A stretch of DNA of 64,000 nt from the NCBI GenBank assembly GCA_024401305.1, contig JAKSLI010000005.1, positions 19,333-83,332 on the forward strand, read 5' to 3'. Positions 27,247 through 36,828 of the stretch are shown here, piece after piece (positions within the stretch are counted from its first letter, which is position 1; the number at the start of each line of letters is the position of its first letter). This DNA comes from Bacteroidaceae bacterium. Lineage in GTDB: Bacteria > Bacteroidota > Bacteroidia > Bacteroidales > Bacteroidaceae. The notes under the pieces are model-generated. The model was not told where the DNA came from, searched no databases, and was given only the letters and a program-made list of their open reading frames with translations. Position numbers and translations under genes: made by a program.

Positions 27247-27454
27247 TTCTTTATTAGTTTTTAGTTTGTTGGTTATAAATTCAGTTTGATATATATTGGA
27301 AGTTTTTGTGTCTTTTTTGTCGGTTTTTACCGTTTGCGAGTGCAAAATTACTACTTTTCTGCACAAAAAAGTGACAAAACGTCAGTTTTTTGTAATATTT
27401 ACTTACTTTTTGCTATATATCAATATTGAGTAATGACTTATGAGTAATGACTTA

Positions 27455-30400
27455 CTACTGAACGCTCTTTAGCAAATTGACGGCATCGCTTACGGTTGAC
27501 ACATTATTAATAATAAACATTCGCTTGCCCTTTTGCTGTATTTCGCATCGTTGCACATTCTGCATCACGAAATTCAGTATTGACGTGAAAGCCGAAGACT
27601 GGTAGAACGGGCTATTGTCGTTTGCAACGAACTGCATTCGCATCTGGTTGTTCTTCAGTATGAGTTTCTCGCATCCGAAATGCTTGCCCAACCTGCGAAG
27701 CGGCACGACGAGCAGAAGTTCCTCGGCTTCATGAGGCAACTTTCCGAAGCGGTCTTCAAGTCGCTTGCGGTAGTTGTCAAGGTCATTGTCGGTCTTTAGC
27801 TGGTCGAGTTCGCGATAGAGCAACATTCTTTCGGCAGAACCAGGCACATATAGCTCAGGGAAGAACATCTCGAAGTCGCTTTCGATGGTGCAATCGTCAA
27901 CGAAATCCTCGCCTTTCACATCGCCCTTTGCCTTCAGTTCCTCAGCAAACATGTCGCTGAACTCATCGTTCTTGAGTTCATTGACGGCTTGGTTCAGTAT
28001 CTTCTGGTAAGTTTCATATCCGAGATCTTCCATGAAGCCGCTCTGCTCCGCGCCGAGAAGGTTGCCGGCACCACGAATGTCGAGGTCCTGCATAGAGAGA
28101 TTGAAACCGCTGCCGAGGTCGGAGAATGTCTCAAGAGCCTCAAGACGACGGCGGGCATCTACGTTGAGCGCGGCGAGTGGAGGTGCCATGAGATAGCAGA
28201 ACGCCTTCTTGTTGCTTCGTCCCACGCGACCACGCATCTGGTGGAGGTCGGAAAGTCCGAAATGGTTTGCGCCATCTATGATGATTGTATTGGCGTTGCC
28301 TACGTCAATTCCGTTCTCGACGATTGTGGTTGAAACGAGCACATCATAGTCGTAATTGATGAAGCCAAGGATGATGTTCTCCAATTCCACAGGACTCATC
28401 TGTCCGTGACCAATGGCTACGCGGCAGTCAGGAATGTACTTCTCGATGAGAATCTTTATTTCGTCGAGACGGTTGATGCGGTTGCATACGAAATAGACCT
28501 GACCGTTTCGAGACATCTCATAGTTGATGGCATCAACGATAATGTCCTTGTCGAACGTATGTATCTCTGTAGCTACAGGATAACGGTTAGGCGGTGGCGT
28601 CTGTATGATGCTCATGTCGCGAGCGCCCATGAGAGAGAACTGAAGTGTACGCGGAATAGGAGTTGCCGACATGGTGAGCGTGTCGATGTTCACCTTCAGC
28701 TGCTTGAGCTTCTCCTTTGTTGACACGCCAAACTTCTGCTCCTCGTCGATGATGAGAAGCCCCAAGTCCTTGAACTTGACGGTTTTAGAGATAAGCTTAT
28801 GGGTGCCGATGATGATGTCAATCTTGCCTTCAGCAAGTTCAGCGAGAATCTCCTTCGTCTGCTTTGCCGAACGCGCACGAGAAAGATATTCCACCTTTAC
28901 CGGCATGTCCTTCATTCTGTGGGCAAACGACTGGTAATGCTGGTAGGCAAGAACCGTAGTAGGCACGAGAACGGCTGTCTGCTTGCCGTCGGTAGCCGCC
29001 TTGAAAGCAGCACGCATGGCAACTTCCGTCTTTCCGAAACCGACATCTCCGCAGACGAGACGATCCATTGGCTTGGAGCTCTCCATGTCTGCCTTAACGT
29101 CGTTGGTGGCCTTGAGCTGGTCAGGGGTATCCTCGTAAAGGAACGACGCCTCGAGTTCGTGTTGCAGATAACCGTCAGGACTGAAGGCAAAGCCCTTCTT
29201 GTGGCGGCGGGCAGCATAGAGCTTGATGAGGTCGCGGGCAATGTCCTTGATGCGCTTCTTCGCCTTCTCCTTGAGTCTGTCCCAAGCTCCTGTGCCAAGC
29301 GTGCTGAGGCGTGGAGGTTGCTCGGAATCGCCACGCTTGTATTTCGATATCTTGTAAAGGCTATGGATGCTGACATCCACCTTGTCGTTATGCTGATAAA
29401 CGATGCGGATGACCTCCTTGTAGCTGTCGCCTTGAGGTATGCGCACAAGTCCTGCGAACTTTCCGATGCCAAGGTCAACATGTATTACATAATCGCCAAC
29501 CTCCATCTCCTGCAGTTCCTTCATGGTCATCGCCACCTTGCCTCGGCGGGCGGTATCTGACTTGAGGTTGTATTTGTGGAAACGGTCGAAGATTTGGTGG
29601 TCGGTGAAGACGCAAAGTTTCGCGGAAGTGTCGATGAAGCCAGCGTGAACGGTCTTGTCGATAGGGATGAACTGGATGCCTTCGTCGAACGATTCCAGAA
29701 TCTCCTTCAAGCGCTCTTGCTGCTTCGCGCTATCGGCAAGGATGTACAATTTATAGCCGGCTTCCTTGTATTTCCTGAGCTCGGAATGGAGAAGGTCGAA
29801 GTTCTTGTGGAAAATAGGCTGCGGAGTTATGTTTGCCTTCAGTTTCTTGTGACCTTTGAGAGCCTTGCTTTGCGGTATGTTGCCGAATTCGAAGATGCGT
29901 AAATCGTTGGCAATATTCATGAAAACCGATGGCTGTGTGAGGGTTTGCGCGGCGCTCATCTCCTTCATTATTTCCTCTCGTTCCATCTCTGTGGCTGTTT
30001 CGAGACGCTCGCTGAGAGCCTTGTCGGCAAAGCCTTCCTGATAGACGGCTGCGATGGAATCGTGAACATACTGGATGTTCTTCGTGACAATGATGGAATC
30101 TTGCGGAAAGAAAGTGAGCAGATTGATTTTCTCCGTCTTTATCTCGGATATTTCCGGTACTATTTCAATCTGGTTCAGACGTTCTTTTGAAAGCTGGTTG
30201 TCCACTTCGAATGTGCGAAGGGAATCGATGTCGTCGCCGAAGAAATCTATGCGGAAAGGATATTCCGAGCTGTAAGAATAGACATCCAAAATGCTACCAT
30301 GCTGCGCATACTGACCAGGCTCGTAAACATAGTCAACCTCCTTGAAGCCCAACTCGCGCAATTGCTGTGTGAGTGGGGTAATCTTTATGCTTTGGTTTAC

Positions 30401-30883
30401 CTTGAGAACAATGGTGCGTTCATCGAGTTTCTGCTTCGAAACGACCATCTCGGCAATGGCTTCGGGGTAGGTGACGATGAGTAAGGTTGTGAGGTTATGA
30501 GGTTGTGAGGTTGTGAGGTTGGAAAGTTTTGCAAGGACTTCCGTGCGCAGAATCTCGTTGCCAGCATCCTTTTGTCCGTATTTCACCTTTCTTTTATAGG
30601 ATGAAGGGAAGAAGAGCACTTGGTTTGTGCCGAGAATCTGCGTGAGGTCGTGGTAGAAATAGCCTGCCTCTTCTGCATCATTTAATATAAATAATGTGCA
30701 AAAAGTGCCGCTGTCTGCAAGCAACTGGGAAGAGAAAAGCGTGCTCCATGCCATGGCAAGTGCCGACTGGACATTGAAACCTTCCAACGAAACTCGTCTC
30801 GTTTCGTTGTCGCTGACCAGTTTTTCTAACGCCTTGGCAGCTGGGGATTTTGAATATAGTGTGATGAAATCGTTTATTTTCAT
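27455..30883 (-). CDS. mfd: Transcription-repair coupling factor
   Basis: A 1142-aa Mfd. Order of parts: UvrB-like N-terminal module (about 20-330), the RNA-polymerase interaction domain (about 455-520, GDYVIHVDLGIGKFAGL), then the RecG-like helicase with Walker A GDVGFGKTE (about 615-623), IDEEQKFG motif II and TSATPIPRTL (motif III), a second RecA domain with QMRGRVGRS (motif VI), and a C-terminal TRCF domain. It removes stalled RNA polymerase and recruits UvrA. Oddity: residues about 121-134 (SNLTTSQPHNLTT) are encoded by an 8-bp tandem repeat. Confidence 0.97.
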   Translation of the reverse strand: MKINDFITLYSKSPAAKALEKLVSDNETRRVSLEGFNVQSALAMAWSTLFSSQLLADSGTFCTLFILNDAEEAGYFYHDLTQILGTNQVLFFPSSYKRKVKYGQKDAGNEILRTEVLAKLSNLTTSQPHNLTTLLIVTYPEAIAEMVVSKQKLDERTIVLKVNQSIKITPLTQQLRELGFKEVDYVYEPGQYAQHGSILDVYSYSSEYPFRIDFFGDDIDSLRTFEVDNQLSKERLNQIEIVPEISEIKTEKINLLTFFPQDSIIVTKNIQYVHDSIAAVYQEGFADKALSERLETATEMEREEIMKEMSAAQTLTQPSVFMNIANDLRIFEFGNIPQSKALKGHKKLKANITPQPIFHKNFDLLHSELRKYKEAGYKLYILADSAKQQERLKEILESFDEGIQFIPIDKTVHAGFIDTSAKLCVFTDHQIFDRFHKYNLKSDTARRGKVAMTMKELQEMEVGDYVIHVDLGIGKFAGLVRIPQGDSYKEVIRIVYQHNDKVDVSIHSLYKISKYKRGDSEQPPRLSTLGTGAWDRLKEKAKKRIKDIARDLIKLYAARRHKKGFAFSPDGYLQHELEASFLYEDTPDQLKATNDVKADMESSKPMDRLVCGDVGFGKTEVAMRAAFKAATDGKQTAVLVPTTVLAYQHYQSFAHRMKDMPVKVEYLSRARSAKQTKEILAELAEGKIDIIIGTHKLISKTVKFKDLGLLIIDEEQKFGVSTKEKLKQLKVNIDTLTMSATPIPRTLQFSLMGARDMSIIQTPPPNRYPVATEIHTFDKDIIVDAINYEMSRNGQVYFVCNRINRLDEIKILIEKYIPDCRVAIGHGQMSPVELENIILGFINYDYDVLVSTTIVENGIDVGNANTIIIDGANHFGLSDLHQMRGRVGRSNKKAFCYLMAPPLAALNVDARRRLEALETFSDLGSGFNLSMQDLDIRGAGNLLGAEQSGFMEDLGYETYQKILNQAVNELKNDEFSDMFAEELKAKGDVKGEDFVDDCTIESDFEMFFPELYVPGSAERMLLYRELDQLKTDNDLDNYRKRLEDRFGKLPHEAEELLLVVPLRRLGKHFGCEKLILKNNQMRMQFVANDNSPFYQSSAFTSILNFVMQNVQRCEIQQKGKRMFIINNVSTVSDAVNLLKSVQ
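30484..30522 (-). repeat. 8-bp tandem array inside mfd
   Basis: Plus-strand units AGGTTGTG, AGGTTATG, AGGTTGTG, AGGTTGTG and a partial AGGTTGG, 8-bp period, 39 bp long, in frame within mfd. Confidence 0.9.
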
Positions 30884-30912
30884 GAAGATGGTTTCAGAGG
30901 GGTCAGAAACTT

Positions 30913-32340
30913 TTATCTGCGTTTATTCCAGTTTATTAGATAGAGCTTTGATGTCGCTCGGGTTATGGCTGTGTATAGCCATCGGTAATAATCTATGCCT
31001 ACCATATCTTCCGTGACGTATCCTTGCTCAATATATACGTGCTCCCATTGTCCGCCCTGAGCCTTGTGGCATGTTGATGCGTAGGCGTATTTTATTTGCA
31101 AAGCGTTGTAATACGGGTCGTTCTTGAGGGCTTTCAGACGGTCGGCTTTCAGAGGGATTTCCTCTTCATACTCCTTCATTATCATATTATAGAGATATTG
31201 CTGCTGGTCGTAGGTCAGAGAAGGTGATTCCGATTGCAGGGTGTTCTTTATGACGGTACACGTCATTTCGTAATTGTCATAATCAGGAAATTCCAATGTG
31301 CAGTCGCAGAAAGTGAAATCGCAATATTCAATTTCGTTCCGGATTTTTTTTACTCGTGCACGATCGCCGTTGGCTATGAATGGCATCGGGGCTGATTTGT
31401 CGCGCTCTGTCCAGTAGTAATTGTTCTTTACGATGGTTATCATGTCATCGTACTCAAGATCATCTTCGCACTCTTTGCATTGTTGGCGAATACCGTTGTT
31501 GTAGCGAACCGCCATCTTGTTGCTTCTCGTAATGACCATCGTCTCCTCGTCGCCCATGTCGTAATAGCTGTCGTCAAGAGTCTCAACAAGTTCGTTGCCT
31601 GGTAGCGATTCTATATCCGAAAAGCCCTTGAGTTTCAGTTTCGGCAAACGATAGACATTCCCCTCGGTTATCATCTTTCGAATCAATTGCGCATTATATA
31701 GAATGCCCGATTCAGATGCCTGGCGAACAACTTCATCCAGTTCTGCGGTATATGTCTTGAGATAACGGTTGCGAAGAACTTCCGGCGAAAGAGCGGGCGA
31801 TTCCTCAAAGCCAACGGGCGGAAGCTGGTAACGGTCGCCGATGAGCAACATTCTGCAGGAGCCGTTATAGACGTAATTGATAAGGTCATCAAGCAAGCTG
31901 CCTGAGCCGAAGTTGAAATCGGGGTCGTAATTCGGATCGTCATCGGCAATCATGGATGCTTCGTCAATGAGAAAGAGCGTGTTGCGAGCCATGTTGTCGG
32001 CAAGTTGGAATTGTCCGCCGAGTCCCGTATATGCTTTCTGCCTGTAGATCTTGCGATGAATAGTGAAGGCTGGGGTGTCTGCATTCTGCGAGAAAACCTT
32101 TGCCGCACGACCTGTAGGAGCAAGCAGCACAACCTTCTGTCCGAGACTTTTCATAGCCTTCACAATGACAGACGCAAGCGTTGTCTTGCCTGTACCAGCG
32201 GAACCGCAGAGAATCATTGCCGAGTTCGTCTCGAAGTCGGAGGCAAACTGGCAGAAAGTGTCGATAGCATGAACCTGATCGGATGTCGGCTCATGCTCAA
32301 AGAGGGTGAGGATGCGATGGTGTAGGGCTTCGGCAATCAA
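30913..32340 (-). CDS. SF1 DNA helicase (RecD2/Pif1-like AAA ATPase)
   Basis: A 475-aa helicase. Walker A GSAGTGKTT (about 46-54), FLIDEASMI (Walker B, about 122-130), GDRYQLPPV (motif III), and the C-terminal UvrD_C_2-type motif STCHKAQGGQWEHV (about 428-441) followed by YTAITRATSKLYL (motif VI). It matches the compact single-strand exonuclease V alpha/RecD-like helicases of Bacteroidota, with a role in repair or replication. An in-frame TAG lies three codons upstream of the start, so a TTG at 32340 must serve as start: the next Met (residue 42) would remove most of motif Q. It lies 29 nt upstream of mfd and may be co-transcribed with it. Confidence 0.85.
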   Translation of the reverse strand: MIAEALHHRILTLFEHEPTSDQVHAIDTFCQFASDFETNSAMILCGSAGTGKTTLASVIVKAMKSLGQKVVLLAPTGRAAKVFSQNADTPAFTIHRKIYRQKAYTGLGGQFQLADNMARNTLFLIDEASMIADDDPNYDPDFNFGSGSLLDDLINYVYNGSCRMLLIGDRYQLPPVGFEESPALSPEVLRNRYLKTYTAELDEVVRQASESGILYNAQLIRKMITEGNVYRLPKLKLKGFSDIESLPGNELVETLDDSYYDMGDEETMVITRSNKMAVRYNNGIRQQCKECEDDLEYDDMITIVKNNYYWTERDKSAPMPFIANGDRARVKKIRNEIEYCDFTFCDCTLEFPDYDNYEMTCTVIKNTLQSESPSLTYDQQQYLYNMIMKEYEEEIPLKADRLKALKNDPYYNALQIKYAYASTCHKAQGGQWEHVYIEQGYVTEDMVGIDYYRWLYTAITRATSKLYLINWNKRR

Positions 32341-32372
32341 GGGAATCTACAGATTTATGGATTTACTATTTC

Positions 32373-32460
32373 TCGATTCTTCGATTCTTCGATTCTTCGA
32401 TTCTTTGATATATCGATTCTTCGATTTTTCGAATTCTCGGTTTCTCGGTTTCTCAAATTT
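32373..32460 (+). repeat. 8-bp-period intergenic array (TCGATTCT)
   Basis: Eleven consecutive 8-bp units, six of them TCGATTCT or one change away, then drifting to TCGGTTTC and TCAAATTT. It fills the gap between the flippase stop and the helicase start. Confidence 0.85.
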
Positions 32461-32465
32461 TATGA

Positions 32466-33887
32466 TTATCGCTTTCGTTTCATCTGTAGCACGCAAGCGC
32501 CGGCGAAGATGCCTACGACAACCGTGTTGAGCGCGAGCTTTGGAAGCAGGGTGAAGTTGGCGTTGATGAACTCGATAGCGTAATAACCTGCTACCGCGAG
32601 AATCACATAGAGGAAAACGGTCTTAAGCTGATAGTTGATTGGGAAGTATTTCTGACCTAAGAAATATGACAGAACCATACAGATGCCGTAGCCCGCAACA
32701 GCTCCCCAAGCACATGCCATATAGCTGTATTGAGGAACGAAGATGATGTTTACTGCGAGAAGTACAACGCAACCAATGATCGAGATTATCGCGCCCCAGA
32801 TGGTCTTGTCTGTGAGCTTATACCAGATGGAAAGATTGAACGAGATGCCCATCATGATTTCTGCTATCATCACTATCGGCACAACCTTCAGGCCTTCCCA
32901 ATAGCCTTCATCCTTAATGAGGAATTCCTTCAGAAGGTCCATATATCCCATTACCATAAGGAACGCAAGAAGCGTAAACAGGATGAAGTATTTCATCGCT
33001 TCTGAGTACATCACCTTCTGGTCCTTGTCCTTGCTTCCTGCAAACACGAACGGTTCGTATGCATAGCGGAAAGCCTGGGTTATCATAGCCATAATCATCG
33101 CTATCTTCACGCAAGCGCCATAGATGCCAAGCTGCACCTTCGCGTCGCTGCCAGGGTATATCTTGAGGAAGAACATCTTGTCGGCTGCCTGGTTGAGAAT
33201 GCCCGCAACACCAAGCACGAGTATCGGCCAAGCATAACTCAACATGCTCTTAACCAAAGACTTATCAAACTTGCCCTTGAATCCGTCGCGAAGTTCCTTC
33301 CACATGAAGAAGGTAATTGCCGATGTACACATGATGTTTGCGTAGAAAGCATAACCGGCAGTTGTCTTCTTCATAGCAAGATAGAAGAGCAGATTGAGGG
33401 CAATACTGAAACCGATGAACAGCAGTTTCAACGATGCGAACTTTATTGCCTTCTTCTGATAGCGGAGATAAGCGAACAGAATTGCCTGGAAAGCATCGAG
33501 AGCAATGACGATAGCCATTACGCCAACATAAATCGGACGATCGGCATAGCCCATCCAAGTGCTTATCGGATTAAGGAAAAGGAATATGAAAAGCACGAAC
33601 AAGGTGCTCGTCGTGCCCACCATTGTCAATACTGTTCGATAGACATTCTGCGGATTTTGCCCTTCCTTGTTGATAAAGCGGAAGAAGGTTGTCTCCATGC
33701 CGTATGTTAGGATGACAAAGAGCAACGCCACATACGAGTATATGTTTGTCATAATGCCATACTCGCCACTCGAACGAGGCATAGCATCAGTATGGACGAT
33801 GACAAGCAGGTAGTTGAGAAAACGACCTACAATACTGCTCAAGCCGTAAATTGCTGTATCTTTTACAAGTGATTTAAGTGATGCCAT
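32466..33887 (-). CDS. Polysaccharide flippase-like membrane protein (MOP superfamily)
   Basis: A 473-aa protein with about 12-14 transmembrane helices, of the polysaccharide biosynthesis (Wzx/MATE-like, MOP) family. The N-terminal amphipathic lead SLKSLVKDTAIYGLSSIVGRFLNYLLV is typical of this Bacteroidota group. It probably flips lipid-linked glycans across the inner membrane. No glycosyltransferases adjoin it. The upstream gap carries a 7-bp AAGTAAT array (33893-33933). Confidence 0.85.
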   Translation of the reverse strand: MASLKSLVKDTAIYGLSSIVGRFLNYLLVIVHTDAMPRSSGEYGIMTNIYSYVALLFVILTYGMETTFFRFINKEGQNPQNVYRTVLTMVGTTSTLFVLFIFLFLNPISTWMGYADRPIYVGVMAIVIALDAFQAILFAYLRYQKKAIKFASLKLLFIGFSIALNLLFYLAMKKTTAGYAFYANIMCTSAITFFMWKELRDGFKGKFDKSLVKSMLSYAWPILVLGVAGILNQAADKMFFLKIYPGSDAKVQLGIYGACVKIAMIMAMITQAFRYAYEPFVFAGSKDKDQKVMYSEAMKYFILFTLLAFLMVMGYMDLLKEFLIKDEGYWEGLKVVPIVMIAEIMMGISFNLSIWYKLTDKTIWGAIISIIGCVVLLAVNIIFVPQYSYMACAWGAVAGYGICMVLSYFLGQKYFPINYQLKTVFLYVILAVAGYYAIEFINANFTLLPKLALNTVVVGIFAGACVLQMKRKR

Positions 33888-33892
33888 TACTA

Positions 33893-33933
33893 AGTTGTTA
33901 AGTAATAAGTAGTAAGTAATAAGTAATAAGTAT
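33893..33933 (+). repeat. 7-bp-period intergenic array (AAGTAAT)
   Basis: AAGTAAT, AAGTAGT, AAGTAAT, AAGTAAT, AAGTATG in a row, in the short gap between map and the flippase gene. Confidence 0.75.
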
Positions 33934-33949
33934 GATTACCTTTTGCAAA

Positions 33950-34035
33950 GAGCCTTTAGCCTTTAGCTTTTAGCCTTTACCCTCGCTCATAGAGCGAACC
34001 TTTAGCCCCTTTAGCCTCGCGACTTGTCGCGAACC
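33950..34035. repeat. GCTAAAGG-type modular palindrome, copy 2
   Basis: Plus strand: AGCCTTTAGCCTTTAGCTTT..., a CTCGCTCATAGAGCGAAC hairpin, CCTTTAGCCCCTTTAGCC, and a closing CTCGCGACTTGTCGCGAAC hairpin. The map reading frame ends inside this last hairpin. Confidence 0.75.
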
Positions 34036-34796
34036 GAAAGTATCTCTGCTCTTCCTTGTCTGACTACTATTGTATGTTCGAAGTGTGCCGCTGGTTTGCG
34101 GTCTTGGGTGTGAATTGCCCAACGGTCGTTTGAATTAAGGAAAATAGCGCGTTTGCCCATGGTAACCATCGGCTCGATGGCAAGGCACATTCCTTCCTGA
34201 AGAAGAATGCCCGTGTGCTTTCTGCCGTAGTTATCTACCTGTGGATCTTCGTGCATCTTCTTTCCGATGCCGTGGCCTGTGAGTTCCCTTATTATGCCGT
34301 AGCCACGCTTCTCGCAGTAATGTTGTATCGTATAGCCGATGTCGCCAAGACGAGAGCCCACAACAGCTATGTTTATTGCCTCATAGAGCGCTTCCTCGGT
34401 AGTCTTGAGCAAAGCTTTCACTTCGTCGGAAACTTCCCCTACGCAGAATGTATAGGCTGAATCGCCACAGAAACCGTTGAGGGTTGTGCCGCAGTCGATT
34501 GAGATGATATCACCTTCCTTGAGAATCTTGTTTGCAGAAGGAACCCCATGCACCACGCAATCGTTAACGGAAGTACAGATGCTGCCGGGAAATGGGGAAC
34601 CGAAAGGATTCGGAAATCCCTTGAAAGTAGGAATTGCACCATGGTCGCGAATGAACTCGTCTGCTATTTTGTCAAGCTGAAGTGTGCTGACACCAGGTTT
34701 TATCCATTTCTCTAATTCAGAAAGAGTCTTACCAACCAATTGGTTAGCAAGACTCATGAGTTTTATTTCATCTTCTGTCTTAAGATAGATTTCCAT
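34011..34796 (-). CDS. map: Methionine aminopeptidase, type I
   Basis: A 261-aa enzyme removing the initiator Met. The metal ligands are visible: Asp in SIDCGTTLNGFCGDSAYTF (two Asp, 11 apart), His in TGHGIGKKMHEDP, Glu in AIEPMV and the last Glu in HFEHTIVV. The core is full length. The C-terminal residues (about SVRDKSRG) are encoded by the repeat hairpin at 34016-34034 and do not look like the usual MetAP tail, so the repeat seems to have supplied the last codons and stop. It follows speA by 6 nt, so they are one transcript. Confidence 0.95.
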   Translation of the reverse strand: MEIYLKTEDEIKLMSLANQLVGKTLSELEKWIKPGVSTLQLDKIADEFIRDHGAIPTFKGFPNPFGSPFPGSICTSVNDCVVHGVPSANKILKEGDIISIDCGTTLNGFCGDSAYTFCVGEVSDEVKALLKTTEEALYEAINIAVVGSRLGDIGYTIQHYCEKRGYGIIRELTGHGIGKKMHEDPQVDNYGRKHTGILLQEGMCLAIEPMVTMGKRAIFLNSNDRWAIHTQDRKPAAHFEHTIVVRQGRAEILSVRDKSRG

Positions 34797-34802
34797 TTGA
34801 TA

Positions 34803-36695
34803 TTACTCCAGATAAGTATAACCGTAAAGACCGCTCTTGTAGTTTGAGAGGAATTCCTTGCCTTCTTCAAGGGAAATCTTGCCCTGCTTCATGGATTTTG
34901 TAACCCATGTCTCAAGGCGGCGTACGAGTTTCTTTGTGTCGAACTCAACATAGTCGAGCACATCGTCAACAGTTTCGCCGTCGATTGTCTTGTCGATGTG
35001 ATAGCCGTCTTTATCAACGGTGATGTGAACGGCATTCGTGTCGCCGAAGAGATTGTGCATGTCGCCAAGAATCTCCTGATAAGCTCCCACGAGGAATACG
35101 GCAAGATAGTAAGGTTCGTTCTTCTTGAGGGTATGAACTGGCAGCGATGAAGTGATCTGTCCTTCTGCTATGTAACTTGCTATTTTTCCGTCAGAGTCGC
35201 AAGTCATGTCCTGAAGAGTGGCGCGTCGTGTAGGGCGTTCGTCAAGACGATGGATTGGCATGATAGGGAAAACCTGGTCTATTGCCCAAGAGTCAGGCAA
35301 TGACTGGAAGAGCGAGAAATTGCAGAAGTACTTGTCTGCCAAGAGTTTATGAACGCCGTAGAGTTCCTCAGGCAGGCGCTTGCTATGAGACGCGATGTTG
35401 CTTATCTCGCGTGTCACGCTCCAATAGAGCTTCTCAATCTGTGCGCGAGTCTTCAGGTCGATGATGCCGTATGAGAACATTCTGAGCGATTCGTCGCGGA
35501 TTTCCTGAGCATCGTGCCAACTCTCGAGTGCTGATCGCTGGGAAAGATTGTCCCAAATCTCGGAAAGTTCCTTTACAAGCTGGTGGTCATCCTCAGAAGG
35601 TTCCCACGCTTCGTCCATCTCTGGCAGTTCCGCATGTTCGAGAACTTCCATTACGAGTACGGAATGGTGGGCTGAAAGTGCGCGTCCTGACTCTGTGATG
35701 ATGTTAGGGTGGGGGAGTTCGTTCTTGTCGGCTGCGTTCAGGATCTGGTACATGATGTCGTTGACATACTCCTGGATTGAGTAGTTTACCGACGAACAGT
35801 TGCTTGCCGAACGAGTGCCGTCGTAGTCAACTCCAAGTCCACCTCCCGCATCAACGAACTCAATAGGGAAATTGAGCTTGCGGAGTTGCACATAGAATTG
35901 TGACGCTTCAAGGATAGCCGACTTGATATGGCGAATGTTCGTAACCTGGGAACCGATGTGGAAATGGATGAGTTTCAGGCAATCGTCAAGACCTTTGTTC
36001 TTGAGAAGTTCAAGGGCGTCGAGAAGTTCACTGGAAGTAAGTCCGAACTTGCTTGCGTCGCCGCCGCTCTCTTCCCATTTTCCGCTACCTGAAGAAGCGA
36101 GTTTGATACGGATTCCGATGTTCGGACGCACCTTGATGCGCTCTGAGATACGGGCGATGATGTTGAGTTCGTTGAGTTTCTCTGCAACAAGGAATATTCG
36201 CTTACCCATCTTTTGGGCAAGGAGAGCAAGTTCTATGAAGCTCTCGTCCTTGTAGCCGTTGCAGATAATCAGCGTGTCGTCGTTGGAATTGGCTGCAAGA
36301 ACGGCGTGGAGCTCAGGCTTGCTACCTGCCTCCAAGCCGAGATTGTACTTCTTTCCGTGGGCAACAATCTCCTCAACAACCGGCTGCATCTGGTTCACCT
36401 TAATAGGGAAAACCGAGAAACATTCGCCTTTGAATCCGTATTCCTTTGCTGCCTTCTTGTAGCAAGTGGAAATGTTCTCGATACGATTGTCAATAATGTC
36501 AGGAAAGCGCAGCAGAACAGGCGCGGAGATGTCACGCAGAGACAATTCGTCCATGAGTTCACGGAGGTCAACTTCCACCCCGTCTTTCATTGGAGTTACA
36601 ACAACATGTCCCTTGTCGTTTATGTTAAAGTATGATGCACCCCAGCCTTTGATGTTGTACATTTCGGCTGCGTCCTCAACTGTCCATTTCTTCAT
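34803..36695 (-). CDS. speA: Biosynthetic arginine decarboxylase
   Basis: A 630-aa PLP enzyme of the SpeA (fold III) family, full length. PLP Lys in FPIKVNQ (about 101), GLEAGSKPEL, substrate region FHIGSQ and VDAGGGLGVDYDGT, and the C-terminal Asp/Cys active-site region MTCDSDGKI (about 489) are intact. It converts arginine to agmatine, first step of the agmatine route to putrescine and spermidine. It is upstream of map with only 6 nt between. A GCTAAAGG-type repeat lies in its leader region. Confidence 0.96.
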   Translation of the reverse strand: MKKWTVEDAAEMYNIKGWGASYFNINDKGHVVVTPMKDGVEVDLRELMDELSLRDISAPVLLRFPDIIDNRIENISTCYKKAAKEYGFKGECFSVFPIKVNQMQPVVEEIVAHGKKYNLGLEAGSKPELHAVLAANSNDDTLIICNGYKDESFIELALLAQKMGKRIFLVAEKLNELNIIARISERIKVRPNIGIRIKLASSGSGKWEESGGDASKFGLTSSELLDALELLKNKGLDDCLKLIHFHIGSQVTNIRHIKSAILEASQFYVQLRKLNFPIEFVDAGGGLGVDYDGTRSASNCSSVNYSIQEYVNDIMYQILNAADKNELPHPNIITESGRALSAHHSVLVMEVLEHAELPEMDEAWEPSEDDHQLVKELSEIWDNLSQRSALESWHDAQEIRDESLRMFSYGIIDLKTRAQIEKLYWSVTREISNIASHSKRLPEELYGVHKLLADKYFCNFSLFQSLPDSWAIDQVFPIMPIHRLDERPTRRATLQDMTCDSDGKIASYIAEGQITSSLPVHTLKKNEPYYLAVFLVGAYQEILGDMHNLFGDTNAVHITVDKDGYHIDKTIDGETVDDVLDYVEFDTKKLVRRLETWVTKSMKQGKISLEEGKEFLSNYKSGLYGYTYLE

Positions 36696-36712
36696 TTTTG
36701 TTGTTCGCTCTT

Positions 36713-36800
36713 TGAGCGAGGCTTAAGGCTTAAGGCTAAAAGCTAAAGGCACCGTCCGGATGGTAGCCTTTACCCTTTAGCCTTTAGCTTGTAGCCTCAA
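36713..36800. repeat. GCTAAAGG-type modular palindrome, copy 3
   Basis: GTTCGCTCTTTGAGCGAG hairpin, GGCTTAAGGCTAAAAGCTAAAGG, a central CCGTCCGGATGG, then inverted TAGCCTTTACCCTTTAGCC repeats. It lies between purC and speA. Confidence 0.8.
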
Positions 36801-36828
36801 CTTGAGATTTATCGAAAGTTGAATAGAA

